A DNA stretch of 64,000 nt from contig JAQFVV010012506.1 of NCBI GenBank assembly GCA_028023455.1, positions 1,532,714 through 1,596,713 on the forward strand, in the 5' to 3' direction. Below are positions 45,925 to 60,599 of the stretch, piece after piece (position 1 is the stretch's first letter; every line of letters begins with the position of its first letter). Under the pieces are notes generated by a model, which had not been told where the DNA came from, searched no databases, and saw only the letters and a list, made by a program, of their open reading frames with translations. Made by a program: the position numbers and the translations under genes. The stretch is from Epiperipatus broadwayi. Taxonomy: Eukaryota > Onychophora > Udeonychophora > Euonychophora > Peripatidae.

Positions 45925-46560
45925 ATATATTATTGCATGATCACATCTTTTTGTATTCAAGTTTATCATGCTTATCAAATGTTTTATTATGTAAGACAGA
46001 CAATTATAGACGCATTTAAATTTTACACGAATTAGTGATACTGTAAATGTGAGGTTGAATTTATAATATTAATAATTACTGAAAATATTTATAATAAATA
46101 AAAAATACATTTCAGCATTCTCTAGGGCAGATTTAAACTTTAATACTAATAACTGTTACATAATATAAAATAAACACGTCGATTTTTTTTAATGAACTTA
46201 TGATTTTATTAACACCTGACCTCACGTGGTATACTAAAGATTTAAACTCCTGTTATTTATGACAAAATAATGATTTGAACGTCTTTACAAATTGATTCAT
46301 GAGATATGTTTTATTATTAAAATATAAATATTACATGATCACTTTTTAAAAAAATTTTGTTCAAGTTTATTATGTATATTTATAAGGCAGAAACAATTAT
46401 AGTTTCATTACAAATCTTAAATGGTTCTACAATAACCTTATTTGCTAAGTTAAATAATGGCGATGAAAATGTTTATAATAAATGAAAAATTAATTTTAAC
46501 AATATCTAGAACAGGTTTAAGTTTTAATATTATTAACTGTTATATAACGTAATATATGTA
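45925..46560. repeat. Diverged tandem duplication, about 400-bp unit
   Basis: Segments at 45,935-46,170 and 46,330-46,558 share the order CATGATCAC, TTCAAGTTTAT(C/T)ATG, AGACAATTATAG-like, ATTTATAATAAAT, then a (C/T)TAG(G/A)(G/A)CAG(A/G)TTTAA phrase and AACTGTTA(C/T)ATAA. Divergence is high. It may be an old non-coding element in two copies. Confidence 0.6.
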
Positions 46561-48539
46561 TATATAATGAAAACAAAAAAATAACAAATCAAAGTGATTA
46601 ATATAAATCACAAAGATGCTAATCGCACATTAATACATAAATTTGAATTATTTTTTTAAATAGGAAAATCTAAAATTTCCTATCCAATTATGTAAGCACT
46701 ATTTATACGGAGATCAAAAAAAAAAAAAACATCAGTGGAAAATAGATTTCCATTTCATTTATTTTAAACTTAAAAAAAAAAAGAATTATGTAATTATTTT
46801 ATTGGCAAATATCACAAATCAGTGATGATTTCAAATTCTATGAATTCTTATTTCAAATGCATTAAAGATTTTTTTTAAAAAACTAAAATTGTGTTATTTA
46901 ATCATTCATTGAAAGATATATATATATTTTTGCTAAGTTGTTACCCACTCATGACTTCTTCCTAATTCATTGTTATTTATATCAAAGCAACAATAGTATT
47001 GTTATTAAATAATATGAATTTTTCATAATAATAAAAAAAATTGATTTTATATGTGCTTGAAAAAAAAAAGAAATAAAAATTACTTATTTATGAAAAACAA
47101 AATTTATCTAACAAAAAATGCATTAATGAAATTAAAATACTAAAATACATTTTTCTAGTATAGATCAAAATATAACCATTGAGCAAAATCAATGGATATT
47201 AGTAGATAGTCAAACCATATTTATAAGATCAATTTCTGGCTTGATATCCTTTTTCTTTTGTTAGTTAAAGCCAATAAGTTAGAAAACTTATCGTGGAGGT
47301 CAGCTTTTTTAATATCTAGTGTCAATTTTGTTTATTTTAATACAAATTTTATTAATACATATGGTAGAGTTTGCTATAACAAATTAATTGGTTATGGAAT
47401 GCTATTCATTTTACCATTTGTTTAATATAGCATATATTGAAATATATAAAATAGAAAATCGTATAATATAACAATAGTTGTCAAAAAACAATCAAAATTT
47501 TGCTAAAATTCTTCCACAACTATGATTTCATCTATTAACAAGTAAACCTTTTCAAGTGAAATTCTACAAGTTACATACAATATATATATATATAATGATA
47601 TTCTTATTCAATGTCTGTATTTCTTCAAAGTTATATACATAATCTTCTAATTTAGTATTAATAAATACACTAACCAAATATATATAAAGTACAACTTTAA
47701 AAAAACTTTTATCCACTTAGGAGTGCATTTCATTTCTTTCATAAAAGACACCTTCTAAATTGTCAAATAATATTTTATGATCTGTACTCTGTTCCTGAAT
47801 GTACAAAGCTGAGTTATGATACTTATTTTTATTCTACTCTTATAAACTTTAGCCCTTTCATTATGTATTAATTTACTTTGATCTTTATAAATAAATTATA
47901 ATACCTAATTTTAATTCCACTTTTATGGATTTGAATTCTTTCATTAAGACTTAATTTTTAAAAATTAATGATATAATTAATAATAATATATTTACTTATA
48001 ATTTTTATTTATTGAAAAAATAAGTAGCAAAATGTGTGACTTTCATTGTAATTAAATGCACTCTGGGTAATTTTTTTCAAATAACTTTTTTTATATAGAA
48101 ACATGAGAGACTAGCCTTGTTATCAAGAAACTATGATCACCATAATTGTTTTGATGTTTTTAAATCATATTAACTTTAAGAATGTTCTAAAATTTTATAA
48201 ATTTTTATCATTATGATTAGAAAATATTTTATTACATGAAATACTGTACATCAAATTTAGAAAGGATTATAATGAAAGAATGCTTTCAACACAAAATAAA
48301 GAAATTTTATTAACAAACATGATAGTTATGGTGTTCTGAGACAGAAAAATGGCTGCCAGCATAATTTAAAATTTATTTACAAATTTATTTATTTTTTAAC
48401 ATGATAATGTATGGTAGAAATGGAAAATAGCTGCTTGAGTATTGTAAAATGTATTAAATTTTAATGCTTTTTTTTTTGTTTGTTTATTTACATTTATGTT
48501 TGTTTATCATTTTTTAAAAATGTATTGATTATTTTCTAA
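46561..48539. other. AT-rich stretch without a gene
   Basis: Repeated A and T tracts and short (TA)n runs (46,915; 47,580) are all I see. No open frame of note. Confidence 0.5.
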
Positions 48540-49215
48540 ACATTTATTTAACTAGAGATTATTTCTAGCCCAGATATAAATTTTAAGATTAATGTATCTG
48601 TTTTTAATTTAACATAAACACATGAAATAATTCAACTTACACTCTATTTTTCTATGTGTGATATCTTTTTAAGACATTTTTAAAATTTCCACTCCATCTC
48701 ACATTCTTGAAACTCATGAATAAAGATATCTGAGAGGAATGAATGACCCTCAAGATGCTTTTTATACTGAACCAGCATTCACCATTTATCTAGTTTACCA
48801 TCTCTTACGTTTTCATCATTTGTTCAATATTTATCAATAGCAAATCATTACACTTTGACTTACAAATGTCAAATGTAAATGCACTCACAACTTTGATACT
48901 AAATTTTATATGAATACATTAAAGATTATTACTAATCATTTATTAAATTTGGGTTTTCTTTTAACTCTTATATATAGACTTTAACTTCAGTTAATAATTA
49001 ATATATCTGTTTTTTAATTAATCATAAACGTATGAAATAATTCAATTTCATCTCTCTTTTTTCATGTGTAATATCTTCTTAAGATGTACTTAAAGGGTCC
49101 ACTCTATCACACAGTTTTGAAACATATGAACAAAGACATCTAAAAATACAATTGGCTCCCAAGTAGTGCTCATAAGTTGGACCATTTTCTATCCATATTT
49201 GTCAGTTTCAATATT
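48540..49215. repeat. Diverged tandem duplication, about 410-bp unit
   Basis: TGAAATAATTCAA occurs at 48,623 and 49,034, each inside a similar run: AT(G/A)TATCTGTTTTTAAT before it, and TATGTGTGATATCTT or CATGTGTAATATCTT, then a CCACTC(C/T)ATC(T/A)CACA phrase after it. The unit boundaries are unclear. It has no coding content. Confidence 0.65.
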
Positions 49216-49503
49216 TTTTAACACCAAACTTAAAAACTCAACTTCATTATTCATGGGCATATGTATATAGACAGGAGTGGTGCATCATTTGCATTATGAA
49301 AACAAAACATGGACATTGGTTTGATATTATTAGTGTGAAATAAATTATAATAAAAATAAAATAAGGCTAATAGCATTCAAATAACTATACAGTGATTTTT
49401 TTTAAATGTTATTGAATGGTGAATTGTTATAATATGATGCTAACATGTTGAAAGAATGCCGGTTTAGTAAAATAAATATTATTATATACACTATGTTATA
49501 ATC
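49216..49503. other. AT-rich spacer
   Basis: No gene or repeat seen. Confidence 0.5.
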
Positions 49504-49751
49504 ACAGAGGCAAAACTCTCCAAACAGTAGTGTCACTCAGTGCAAACCAGAGTAATCAATGGAGGCAGAAAGGTTAGTGCATAAAATCACTATCTAGTGT
49601 CTACTCATCCAATATCTCCAGACTAGTTGCTAGCTTGAGATATTGGATGGGTAGGCACTAGATAGGAATTTTATGCATTAATCTTACTGCATTCATTGAT
49701 TACTCTGGCTTGCATTGAGTAGCACTACTGTATGGAGAGTTTTGCCTCTGT
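49504..49751. mobile_element. Foldback MITE, copy 1 (248 bp)
   Basis: The whole element is an imperfect palindrome. ACAGAGGCAAAACTCTCC at the left is answered by GGAGAGTTTTGCCTCTGT at the right, and the arms continue through AGAGTAATCAATG and TGCATAAAAT to ATCCAATATCTC near the centre (about 49,625). No coding sequence is present. It belongs to one family with 51,374-51,531. Its autonomous partner is not in the window. Confidence 0.85.
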
Positions 49752-50034
49752 AAAAAACAGCTTGTGTAAGCATAAAGAATGGTGATCATGTGATGTTACA
49801 TTATAGAGTGAAACCATTGATAATGCTAGCTGAAACATTAAAACATTCAAGTAGTACTTCCTGTGAGAGGCCAAGTCTAAATTAAAAGCATAAATAAAGG
49901 AATTGACCTTTTATCCATGAGTTGCAAAGTTGTTATATGTATTGGAATCTAGATCTATTTACACAAGAACAAAAGTAAGCCAATTTTGTTACCAATTTTT
50001 TTATTTATTCACCTGTTTGTTTTAAAGTATAAAT
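49752..50034. other. AT-rich spacer
   Basis: No gene is seen. The last part may be RT sequence of the adjacent minus-strand RTE relic that is too decayed to read. Confidence 0.4.
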
Positions 50035-51275
50035 AATAATGCTATCATTTCCTGGAGCTTTTACCTTCTTGATAGATTTAATTCTGTTTTACTTCTTCAT
50101 TTACTATAATAATCCAAGAAGCAACGTTTTAAAAAACTAAATTCGTATTAATATTCATTAAGGCTGTAGCCTCAAGCACATGCATATAAAAATGCAATAG
50201 TAGGGACCTCTACAGGTCTTAAACCATAAGCTTACTCTTTGGAAGAAAAGAGGGGATTCATATTAAAATAACTGTAGAATGATGGGAAATTCAGGAAATG
50301 TAATAACTTTAAGGGATAATTTGTTTTTTTGTTATTTATTACTATATAATTTTTTTGTAGAATTCTTTTCACACATTTCATAATGTATCTTTTTTTATAC
50401 TAATAGCTTCATCTTTTTTTTTCTTATTACAAAAATAATTTTCCTTCCAATACCAAGATTTTATTATATACTTTTGAGACTTTTATTATCTTCTATAGCT
50501 TTCCTTTCCAAATACCAGTTATATTTTCATAATATCCTTATATTTATTAATTCATTTTTATATCACTTTACAAAACTCTAGACATTCAATTTATTTTAAT
50601 GGATTCTTTAAAAAAATCATATTCCTTCTTTTCTTCATACATTCTTTTGTCTTAATAGGAAATTTACTGGTAAAGTTCTGCTTTTTTGTACCAGTTATCT
50701 TTCTTGAAGATCATAATACTTTAACAGTTATCTTCTTATTATTTTCATTTAAGTTTAAGCTAGTACCAAAAATCTAATATTTTGAAACTATTTTCAAGTT
50801 CTAATTTAAAATTCATTACAGTGTTTCTAAAGATTAGGAATATCACTGCTAACAACATCTTTTTTAATAGTTTTGTCTCTCTAGTTTTGTATTAACACAT
50901 ATCTTACATCTCACTAATCAATAATTACTTTCTGCATTGAATCTATTAAGAATATAACACTTTTCAAAGACATATTTTATGTTAGTCAAAATATAATCCA
51001 ATTATGCTGTACTTCATTTGGATATCTCCATATTCATTTACATTTAGCATTATTCTCAAAGAACGAATTTGTAATATACAGTTTTTTTCTTCTGAAAACC
51101 ACATAAATTTGTTTCCTCTCTCATTTCTTCCACTATAACCAAATTTATCTACAGCATAACAATTTTAAAATGTTTTTTGGTCTAATCAAAAATAGTTTGT
51201 ACATTTACATAAAGAAACTCTATTTTTCATCACAATAAGAATTTGTTGGGACATAAATCTGTATTATTTGTATAA
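50035..51275 (-). pseudogene. RTE LINE relic, minus strand
   Basis: On the minus strand, from high to low coordinate: IQIYVPTNSYCDEK (about 51,235-51,275), GRNERG-like with NKF (about 51,115-51,140), ITNSFFENNAKCK (about 51,050), a WRYPN-like piece, then an LT.NMSLKSVIF equivalent of the 'LTNRKYVLQ' site near 50,965. After a long worn linker comes KKVKAPGNDSI (about 50,045-50,075), the first RT motif. The order equals that of the plus-strand copy at 38 kb. It is frame-broken throughout. Confidence 0.6.
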
Positions 51276-51373
51276 ATAAATAATTTTATTTTTCCGTCAG
51301 ATATTTCATGAATCTTCTCAATAAATATCACATGATCACAATTTCTTATGCTTGCTTATAATTGTTATTAAAA
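51276..51373. other. Spacer between RTE relic and MITE
   Basis: Short AT-rich sequence. CACATGATCACAATTTCTTA here resembles CACATGACACCACTTCTTA at about 54,666, hinting at another old repeat. Confidence 0.4.
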
Positions 51374-51531
51374 CAGGCAAAACTCTCCATACGGTATTGC
51401 CACTTAGTGCAAGCCAGAGTAATCAATGGATGCCAGAAGGCTTGTGCATAAAATCCCCATATAGTGTCCACTCATCCATTGATTACTCTGGCTTGCACTG
51501 AGTGGCAATACTGTATGGAGTGTTTTGCCTG
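51374..51531. mobile_element. Foldback MITE, copy 2 (158 bp)
   Basis: Arms of 56 bp (51,374-51,429 and 51,476-51,531) begin CAGGCAAAACTCTCCATAC and are almost perfectly inverted. The 46-bp loop matches the next part of the left arm of the copy at 49,504, so this copy lacks most of the inner right arm. Flanks are also complementary (ATTAAAA/TTTTAAT). A 68-codon frame starting in its right arm (51,464) is not a gene. Confidence 0.85.
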
Positions 51532-52253
51532 TTTTAATTTCCTCAATGTTGTTCTACCATTTTTTATTTATAATAAATTCCATTCCAGTTGTACTTTCAA
51601 TATTTGTGCCTTTATAGTAAAGCACATGTCTACTTTTTTAAATAAATTTTTCTCTTTCTCTTTTCCTTGAACTTTACAAAGTATAGCAATATTTTATTTA
51701 ATATTTAAGATTTTTTTACAATTTATATAATCTTACTTTACTTGAAAGTGATGTAAAGCTATAGGTATCTAAATAAATGATGGTCATTAAATGACAGACT
51801 ATGTTGATAATCAGAATTTTTAGTACTTTCTAACTTTGCTATCTATTGTTGCCTTGGCCAGCAACTTTGCAGGCTCCTGCATAATTTTGTCTGTCATAAT
51901 TGCAAATATCTATAAAAAAGATTACTCATACATTCATTCTGATTTTAAGAAAACTCAAACTGATATTTCAGTTAAGAGCTATCAAGCAACTGAGATGAAA
52001 GACCATGGTGTTTATTGATTTTAAATGTTGGAGATGAAAAGCCAATAAATTCACCATGTTCACTGATGCATATTGGTGAGAAAGCCATTAATATTCATTT
52101 ACTATATAAATAATCACATAATAATAACAGGTATGATGACAAAAATATATAAAGTGGACATTAGAAATTTGCCCTGTTCATTTCCTTTATGGCCTCAAAG
52201 AAAAATAAAATGGTTTCTTTTCAGATTAATTTCCTTTTTGCAATCAATCAATC

Positions 52254-52329
52254 AATATATATATATATATATACAATTTTTGATTGTTATTGATACTGGA
52301 ATTGTCTAAGTGTCAACTGTTTTTTAATG

Positions 52330-52363
<34 letters not shown>

Positions 52364-52365
52364 TT
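52254..52365. repeat. (TA)n and (GA)n microsatellites
   Basis: (TA)n at 52,256-52,274 and again at 52,331-52,348, the latter running into (GA)n to 52,363. Confidence 0.9.
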
Positions 52366-52961
52366 ATGTAATTTAACACTATAATTTGTGAATTTTTCAC
52401 TGTGCAGAACGCTACTAGCCAATGAAAACTCTAAAAAAAAAATCTCACTAACAATAAAAGGTCTTATACATGCAAAAAATGTTATCATTTTATGCTTAAT
52501 ATCTTTCAATGATCTAAGATTTATGCCCTTTAAAAAATCAGTGTAATACAATGTTGCAGTAAATATGCTTTTTGTAAAAATTATAGGAAGAATGGCAAAG
52601 ATAAATTATTAGAATGTCCAAAAGTTTTCTTTTTGAAGAAACATTTTGGTTGCAATATATTATATATATAATTTAGGAATCACAAGATTCAAACTGTATT
52701 GACTGACATGAATCAAAGAGAATATATATGCATATTTTGACATTTATATTTTATTTGATATTTTGTTATATTTATGGCAAGGAATTTCTTTTCTCTTTTC
52801 TTTTCTCTTGAGTTTTTTGTGAAAGGATTCTGCATCTTTTTTTATTTGTTTTTGTTGACTTATTTTATTATGCTTTTTTCTGATTTTATTTGTTTTTAAT
52901 GTCACAGTATTGTGTATATATATATATTAAGATGTGTGGATTTAATTGTATAACAAGAATA

Positions 52962-53152
52962 ATAAATAGATGGATTAATAGACAGGTGAGTGGATATAAG
53001 GATAAACAGATATAATGGATGGATAGATGGACCTATAATTAAATTGACAAATAAAGAGAATGGTAGACAAATAGATGAATGGTTTGGATGGAAAGAAAAA
53101 AAGATAGAAAAAGAAAAAAGAAAAAAAAAAAGGGGGGGCGGATAAGATATGA
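52962..53152. repeat. Degenerate GGAT/GATA purine repeat
   Basis: The + strand has repeated GGAT, GATA and AGAT words, then poly-A with AAAGAAAA and seven G at 53,141-53,147. Pyrimidine is scarce in its second half. Confidence 0.7.
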
Positions 53153-56100
53153 ATAATTAAAGATAACCATTTTAATTTCTTACTTTTTAATGAAAAGATA
53201 TGCACTATCAGGATACATACTCAGATATAGAATTTTTCAATTATTATATAATTAAACTTTATTTTTAATTTTACTTTAATATATTAAGTGATAAATCAAA
53301 GAAGGTGGCAGATGCTGCATAAAGATCAAAGAAACTGACACCTTTTTGACAATTGATACTAAAGCCAGTTTTTCATGTCTTGTTGCTGAGGTTATCAGTT
53401 TTTAAAAATTTTGTAGTATCTGCATTATTAGATTCAAAGTTCTGAAGTTTTCAAATGTAAAAATGTCATTGACACGAAATAGCTTCAACTGAACAAAGCA
53501 AATATAGAATATATATCTATTTATTGCATTTATAGCATTTTCCAATTCCATTATTAATGGACTTACATAAATACTTAATAGAGTAATCAAAGAACGATTG
53601 AGAGAGACAAAGATTAGATATATGCATATAATTTTTAGTAACAATCATTTGAGTAAAAACATAATTTACTCTTATAAGTAAATGTGTGTGCTTAATTAGT
53701 AATAAATGTAACATATTTCTTAGGACCTAAGTAAAAAGAAATAATTACAAAGACAATTTGCAGAGTACACTGATTAGTAAAATAAAATGGTTTCCTCAAT
53801 AATTTATGCAGCATGAAGGATTTTAGCCTAGGGTTGTGTAATATGCAGACAAGGTTCTATTCACAGCAAGTGATTGTAACAATACTGTCAACATATTTTA
53901 AGTTTATGGGTATATGAGGTATCATCTTTCTTAGAATACAAATACTAAGACTAATCTGGATCATGCAAAAACTGATTGCATAAGTAAATGAAGATGTATG
54001 AAGTAGGATGAAATTATTGAGGTATATATATATTGTCAGAGGTTTAGATGATATGGCTTTTTATTTTTCAATATTTTATGTAATTTTAATTTCTATTAGA
54101 GTGTTATTCTAATAAATTTATGTTGTACCATAATCAACCTTATTTAATTTGCATAATATGATTCTATAAACACACAGGTTATTTATTATGATATCATTTT
54201 GATCTTAGATTAAGGACTATATCTCTATTGTATGTGGTGGAAGATTTGTGAGAATTAATTAGAGATATAGTCAGTGTGATCTACAATCTTTTGTTTTAAA
54301 TCAAAAAATCAGATTTTATAATACATGAAGATTATTTATTAATAATTATTAAATTAGTCAATATTTTGAGAGATATGTTGGTACCTAATGACTATTTAAC
54401 TAAGATTAACTATTCAGTACATGGTCTAGATATAGTAAAATTGTAGCTTGCTCACTTACAATATAAATAACAATTAGCAGTTTATTCACTTAATATCAAT
54501 TTACTTTTATTTAATTTATTATAATATTTTTATATAAATAATTGTAAATGTGTGGTCTTTATTTAAAAATAATATTGGTTTGATCAGAAATTAAAATAAA
54601 TCATAAAGTAATTGGTTAATGTGTTATGAAGATGGAGAAAAAAGTCTATTATATAGCTAAAAAACATCACATGACACCACTTCTTATGCTTGTGTATAAT
54701 TGTTTATATAGCTAATAATTAAGTTTGAAAAAAAATGTATTGGTATATGTAGGAAATAAATAAATAAAAGCATATGATAGTATTTAAATTGTATTCTATA
54801 TATAAAATGCATCATTCTATAATGTAATTATCATTGCTCATTATGATTAAATGTCTTAAACTGATAGGTATTAAGTAGCTTATATTTCTAACTAACAAAA
54901 TTTATGCAATAAGATTTATATATTCTACATTACTCTACTCCAAAGTTGTCTATGTTAGCATATATAAAATATAAACTATCAAAGTCTTTTTATGCTTTGT
55001 TTCAATATATATTCTGCCTCATAGATAAATTTTGGAGGTCATTTGTCTTTTATTATATCTTTATTCATATGATTTCAAAAGAATGTTTGGTAGTGTGAAA
55101 GTTATCCAAAAATATATACTGCAGTTTAGAAAGTGTTACTGAAAAAATATTATTAAAATATATTTCTAATAATATTATTGAATAATAAAGCAGTTTCCTG
55201 TTTAATTGGGTTGATGTAGTAATGAAAACCAATATCTGTGTAACTTCTGCCATTTAGATATATAAAGTTTATGTTTAAAAAGTGATTTATGGGATTATCA
55301 AACTGCTACTTTTATATCTTTTGATGGATCACTTAGATTCTACTCTTCAGTTTCTAAAATAACAATAGAATCGATTTTCTGTTGAGGATATTTATGTAGT
55401 TGTTCTTCTAAGTCTTCAATCTAAATATTATCTTTGTTTTGGAGTTAAAATGTTAATATCCACGAAATATATCTTTAGATATGAGATATATAAAAACTCA
55501 CAATTGTTGCAGAAATTGGCAATGTATGAATGCATGATAAAATTCATTGTCTATGTCATAGAATTCATTATTATCTTTATCATAATTTAATACTTCATTT
55601 TAACCATGTGATTTGTTACTTATCATTTGTTCATTACTGTTTTAATTATTCAAACTAAAACAGTGGTAAATAAACTTGTAAAATATAAATAACTCCTACC
55701 ATTTTCTACAGGACATTTAACAATAACACAATCCATACAATCACATTAGAAGTAGTTTGACTTATCTCCTTTTAAACTGATCATAATTTTTTAAAAATTG
55801 AGTAAAAAATTGAAAGATTTTTTTTACAACAGGCTTAACATACAATCATAAGAGCATGTTTTTGTAAAAGCTACCACATTTTACAGGTAATTTATTAGTT
55901 TGACTCATTTCCAAAGTATTAATCATTGATAACTTTATATTTTGCATGTTATAATTCTATGATTTATAGCAATGTAAATCATGTTATCTTTAATAAAAAT
56001 AATATTTTTGTTCATATAAGAATTATATTTATTTGCTACTATTTAAAAATTGTCAATATTTTTATATTCATCATTATATTATAGGCTATGCTGAGCAATT

Positions 56101-56977
56101 TCTTTATTTATATAGTATAAAAATGTACTTTTAGCATATTTTAATTATATAAATATATGTCTTCAGAAATGGCAAAAATAATAAACATTTACTGAAATAC
56201 TTTCATATCATGGTATAAAAAATATAATACTTATACAAAAATAATAAATTCCCATTGCATTATACTTTACTTAGAACTATATATATATGAAAAATTTAAT
56301 GAGTCTTTAAATATATTTTTTAATTAGAGCTTAGAGAAGATGTAACTAATCAAACAAAGCTATATTAGTAAACCAAAATCATATAATCTAGATCCAGAAC
56401 TTGTATTAATCTAATCCTTATAAGCCAAAAGTGGCATTAGACTAGTAAAGCTATTGTTTTTGGATGACGTGATTTCAATTTTCTAATCCAATTTTAATTG
56501 GCCTTTTGCTTATTTATTTATCTCTTAGTTGAATTCTAATTAAAAAAATAAACATGAAAAATCTCATTAAACTTTCAGTACTAAAAATTTCATACACATA
56601 CATATATGTGAATATGTGTTATATATTATTGTAACCCATCAGAAATTTTGATTTATAACACACCCTTAGGCAAATGTGAATTGATAATATCTTAAGCCAA
56701 TACCCATCCAAAAAAAAAAATCAAATAATAAAACCTTGAAAATAATTAAATAATCTTTGGGCAGATCATTCAACCATATTTATCAGACATTTAACCATTA
56801 ATTCATTTGAAAAAAATGGTTACAGTTGAAATATATGAGCAGTGACAGAAAAAAACAATATATATTTATATGTTATTTTGAACATTATCTTTGTGAAATT
56901 TGCAAATTATATAGAAAGTAATCATAATTCCCATCTATTGATGAAAATTAAAATTAGATTAAAATAATAACAACAAC

Positions 56978-57162
<185 letters not shown>

Positions 57163-60100
57163 TATAATATCGATCCTTAGAAAAAATAAGCATAATGCAG
57201 GCTACCTTTTGAAAATCATTGTAAACACTAATTTCAGATCTGCTAGTTGTCCCTAGAAATGAAGAGATTTTTTAAATATATATATTTTTTCCATTTTATG
57301 GAGCTTTAAAATATGATTAGCAATAATATGTCATGGATTTTCTTTTTTAGTTATTATGATCTATTCACTTGTAAAGTCTGGCACAATTTTAAGTATAGTA
57401 TTTATATTCTTTTATTATAATTGCAAGAATAACATTAACGCTATACTTCAAAATGCTTTCAAGGCTATTTTTACTCAAAAAAGTTTTCACTCTTATATTT
57501 TCATGTTTATCCTTGAATTATTATTACACAACTTTTGTTCCATAATATTTTTTTTATTACTAATTTTTATATTTTTGGGACCAAAATTTGATACAATTGA
57601 ATAAAACTTTTTTTTCTTTAATAAGAACTTCAATAACACCATCTGGTATTTTACCTAGAACAGAAAACTATGATTTTACATTGCGTCTTGAAGATAGGTG
57701 TCACTATTGTCTACTAAATATAATTCGAAAAGTTATTGATGATTAATAGTGGTATTAATATTTAAAAGCAAACAGAAAAAAAAAAGGTCACTTATTTTAG
57801 AATTCCTTAATTAGGCATAGTCTACATAATCAATTTTAGTTATACATTTAAGCTTTTAATTTGTTTTTGTTTTTTTTTCTTTGCAAAAAAAAAAAAAAAA
57901 CTGCTTATTTTCATTTCAAAATTTTAAATTTCAGTAAATACTCCTGAGCTCTTGCTGCTGTTTATTTTGTTTGTTTAAAGTGACATTTAAATATCTTAAT
58001 GCTAATAGAAAAATTATATGTAAATATGTCCAATCATCTTTTTCTCAAATTTATATTCAATATACATATACTTTAATAACATAATAATACTGCTTGAAAT
58101 GATTGTTAAAGTTTCAACATAAATACAGTCTTTATCATTTATGACTTTGAATGTTTCAATTTCAGTCATGTAGATCTTACTTATGAAGAAAATAATTATT
58201 TATATATATATTATTTTAGTTTTTCAAGTGAAATGCATTTGATCCAGTTCACCATAAACATGGTTTTTAGTTGCTGACAAAGTTATTTTTAGTTTTGCAA
58301 ATATTCATATATAATTAATGGGAAAATTTTATAACTTCATTTTCATAATAAATAGAGTGATAAATATTTGAGTTGTCTAGTTGTTACAAATGTCCATATT
58401 TCTATATTTATCATTACTAAGCTCTTTTTAGTCTCTCAGTAGCATGCATAATACTTGGAATCATATATAGTGAGCCATATATGCCAGACGTTGAAATGTA
58501 TATAGAGCACAATAACTTTATATAAGTTGAATTCTCAAATACTTTATGCAAAAATGAATATGTTAAAATGTTTTTTTATATATTAAAAAAATAACTACAT
58601 TAGTGATAGATAATATAAACCAGTTAATAGTATAGCATTAAGATAATTCTTTTTCTACAAGCATGCCAAAATTTTAATAATTAATGCATAACATGCAAAT
58701 AAGAATTTGAAATTTTAAAATATTTGACTGTTAATTTTTTTTTATTAACACTATATTTAAGTATAATATCTTATAAAAATGTTAGTTCTAATATATATAT
58801 AATCATTAGAAACCATTCAAGACTTAGACAATCCCAAAATAAACAACAATTTCAAACTGTTGTCAAGACAACCTCTTTTTAACAATAAAGGTGAAACTAG
58901 ACCTTTATTTATGTTTCCGTATATTTATATAGACATGAAAGACTGCAACTTGACAACAGAGGCTGAAACTACTGATACAAAGAAGTTCAAACAATATATA
59001 TATATTTCTTAATTAATGATGATTTTACATTTAACATTTGCTGCTTCATATATTTATCTGTATTCTCCAGATGCAGTCTAATATAAAAGACCTAATGGGT
59101 AAGTTTTTTGAACCACTGAGATGCATTAATCCAAACTACAATTTTATTATATGATAATATTTGTAAAAAGTCTGAACAAATAGTATTATTAGACTGCTAT
59201 TTAGATTTTCCCCTATAGATATAGTGCAGTAGTGTGGATTTAAGTTAGCCATTTTTATGTTCTTTTAAGGGAGAGTCCAAATTACTTCAGTTCTCGTATT
59301 TGTTTATCCTTTGACATTTCTCTAGACTATTTATCACATTAAAAATTTTATAATACATTTTAAAAATTAATTTTATCAACGTTTTGCTGATGGCTCAAGT
59401 TTTGAAAAGATTTAAAACAAAAAAAAAAAAGAAATTAAATAAATAAACAATGGCAAATGTACTTGAAAACTTTTCTATGCTTTTCTATTCACGTTTATTT
59501 AATATCTTGACAAGTAAAACAATTTTTTTAATTAACACTTAACTACAGAGACTTGTTATACTAATTAATAATAACTAATTATAAATATCTTAGTCATTAA
59601 AAAAAATCAGCTTAATTAATTTATCTTCTGTCAACCTTTCCTTTTTTTTTTCTTTAAAAACTTTTTTCTGCTAATTTTTTCCATAATTAATATATTTTAA
59701 TTGATTTAAATCCTAAACGTCTAAAAATTAAACGTTTTTTTTTTTTAAAAAAAAAAAGTGTGCTTACAATGCATAAATGTGCAATCAAAAAAAATTTGTT
59801 TATAATATAAGTATGATATCCAGTTATAATATACCATATTATTGTGGCGAATAAATTATTATAATATATGAATTTTGGCAATGCCTATGAGTAGGATATA
59901 TCTGAGCTACATTTTTAGCGTGATTTTCACCCGAAAATGTAAATCATCAAAAAGATATAATATTCTTTCTATTCATATTACATTTTGATTAATATTTTAT
60001 TATGAATGTGCATATATGTTTAGAACCAAGTAATAATCTTAACTTTTCTTGCTTGTATTACTTCGATATTTATTACAATGCTATATTTAAATCGTTTTCT

Positions 60101-60599
60101 TCCAGCATATGGTCTTTATCAGATAATGCACTAGTACTAAATATATCAAGACAGCAAATAAAAAACATCATAGAGAAATAACTATTGCAACTAAGTTACC
60201 TGCATATAAAGCTGTTATTTTTACTTAATTTACTGTATAAAAATGAATAATTAATACCCTATTTCTGTGTGCACACATTCCAGAATGCCTTCACCTGAAT
60301 ATTGTTAGATTTCCTGTTCATTAGTGATAAACACTGCCTCTTTTATTTTTCATTTTTTGTAATTATTTATTTCCTGCAAACAAAGTAAAAGTGGTTTTCA
60401 GGGAGCATAGAGACAGAAAATGAAAAATGAGAGAAGCATATTTGTTAACTAATAATGCATATTTGACAATAAACAGGAAAGTAATAATATTCAGTTAAGT
60501 GAATATTAAAACATGCATAATTAAAAATAATATCGAAATTACTATACAAAACAGAATCAGAATTAAAACCAATTCTTTTTTTATGTTGCACTTCAAGTA
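57163..60599. other. AT-rich DNA without recognised genes
   Basis: An 82-codon frame at 57,356-57,604 is very hydrophobic (F, I, L) without a recognisable family and is probably chance. Poly-A lies at 57,885-57,900. The GACAACC...GGTGAAACTAGACC segment near 58,870-58,915 is less AT-rich, but I cannot identify it. Confidence 0.45.
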
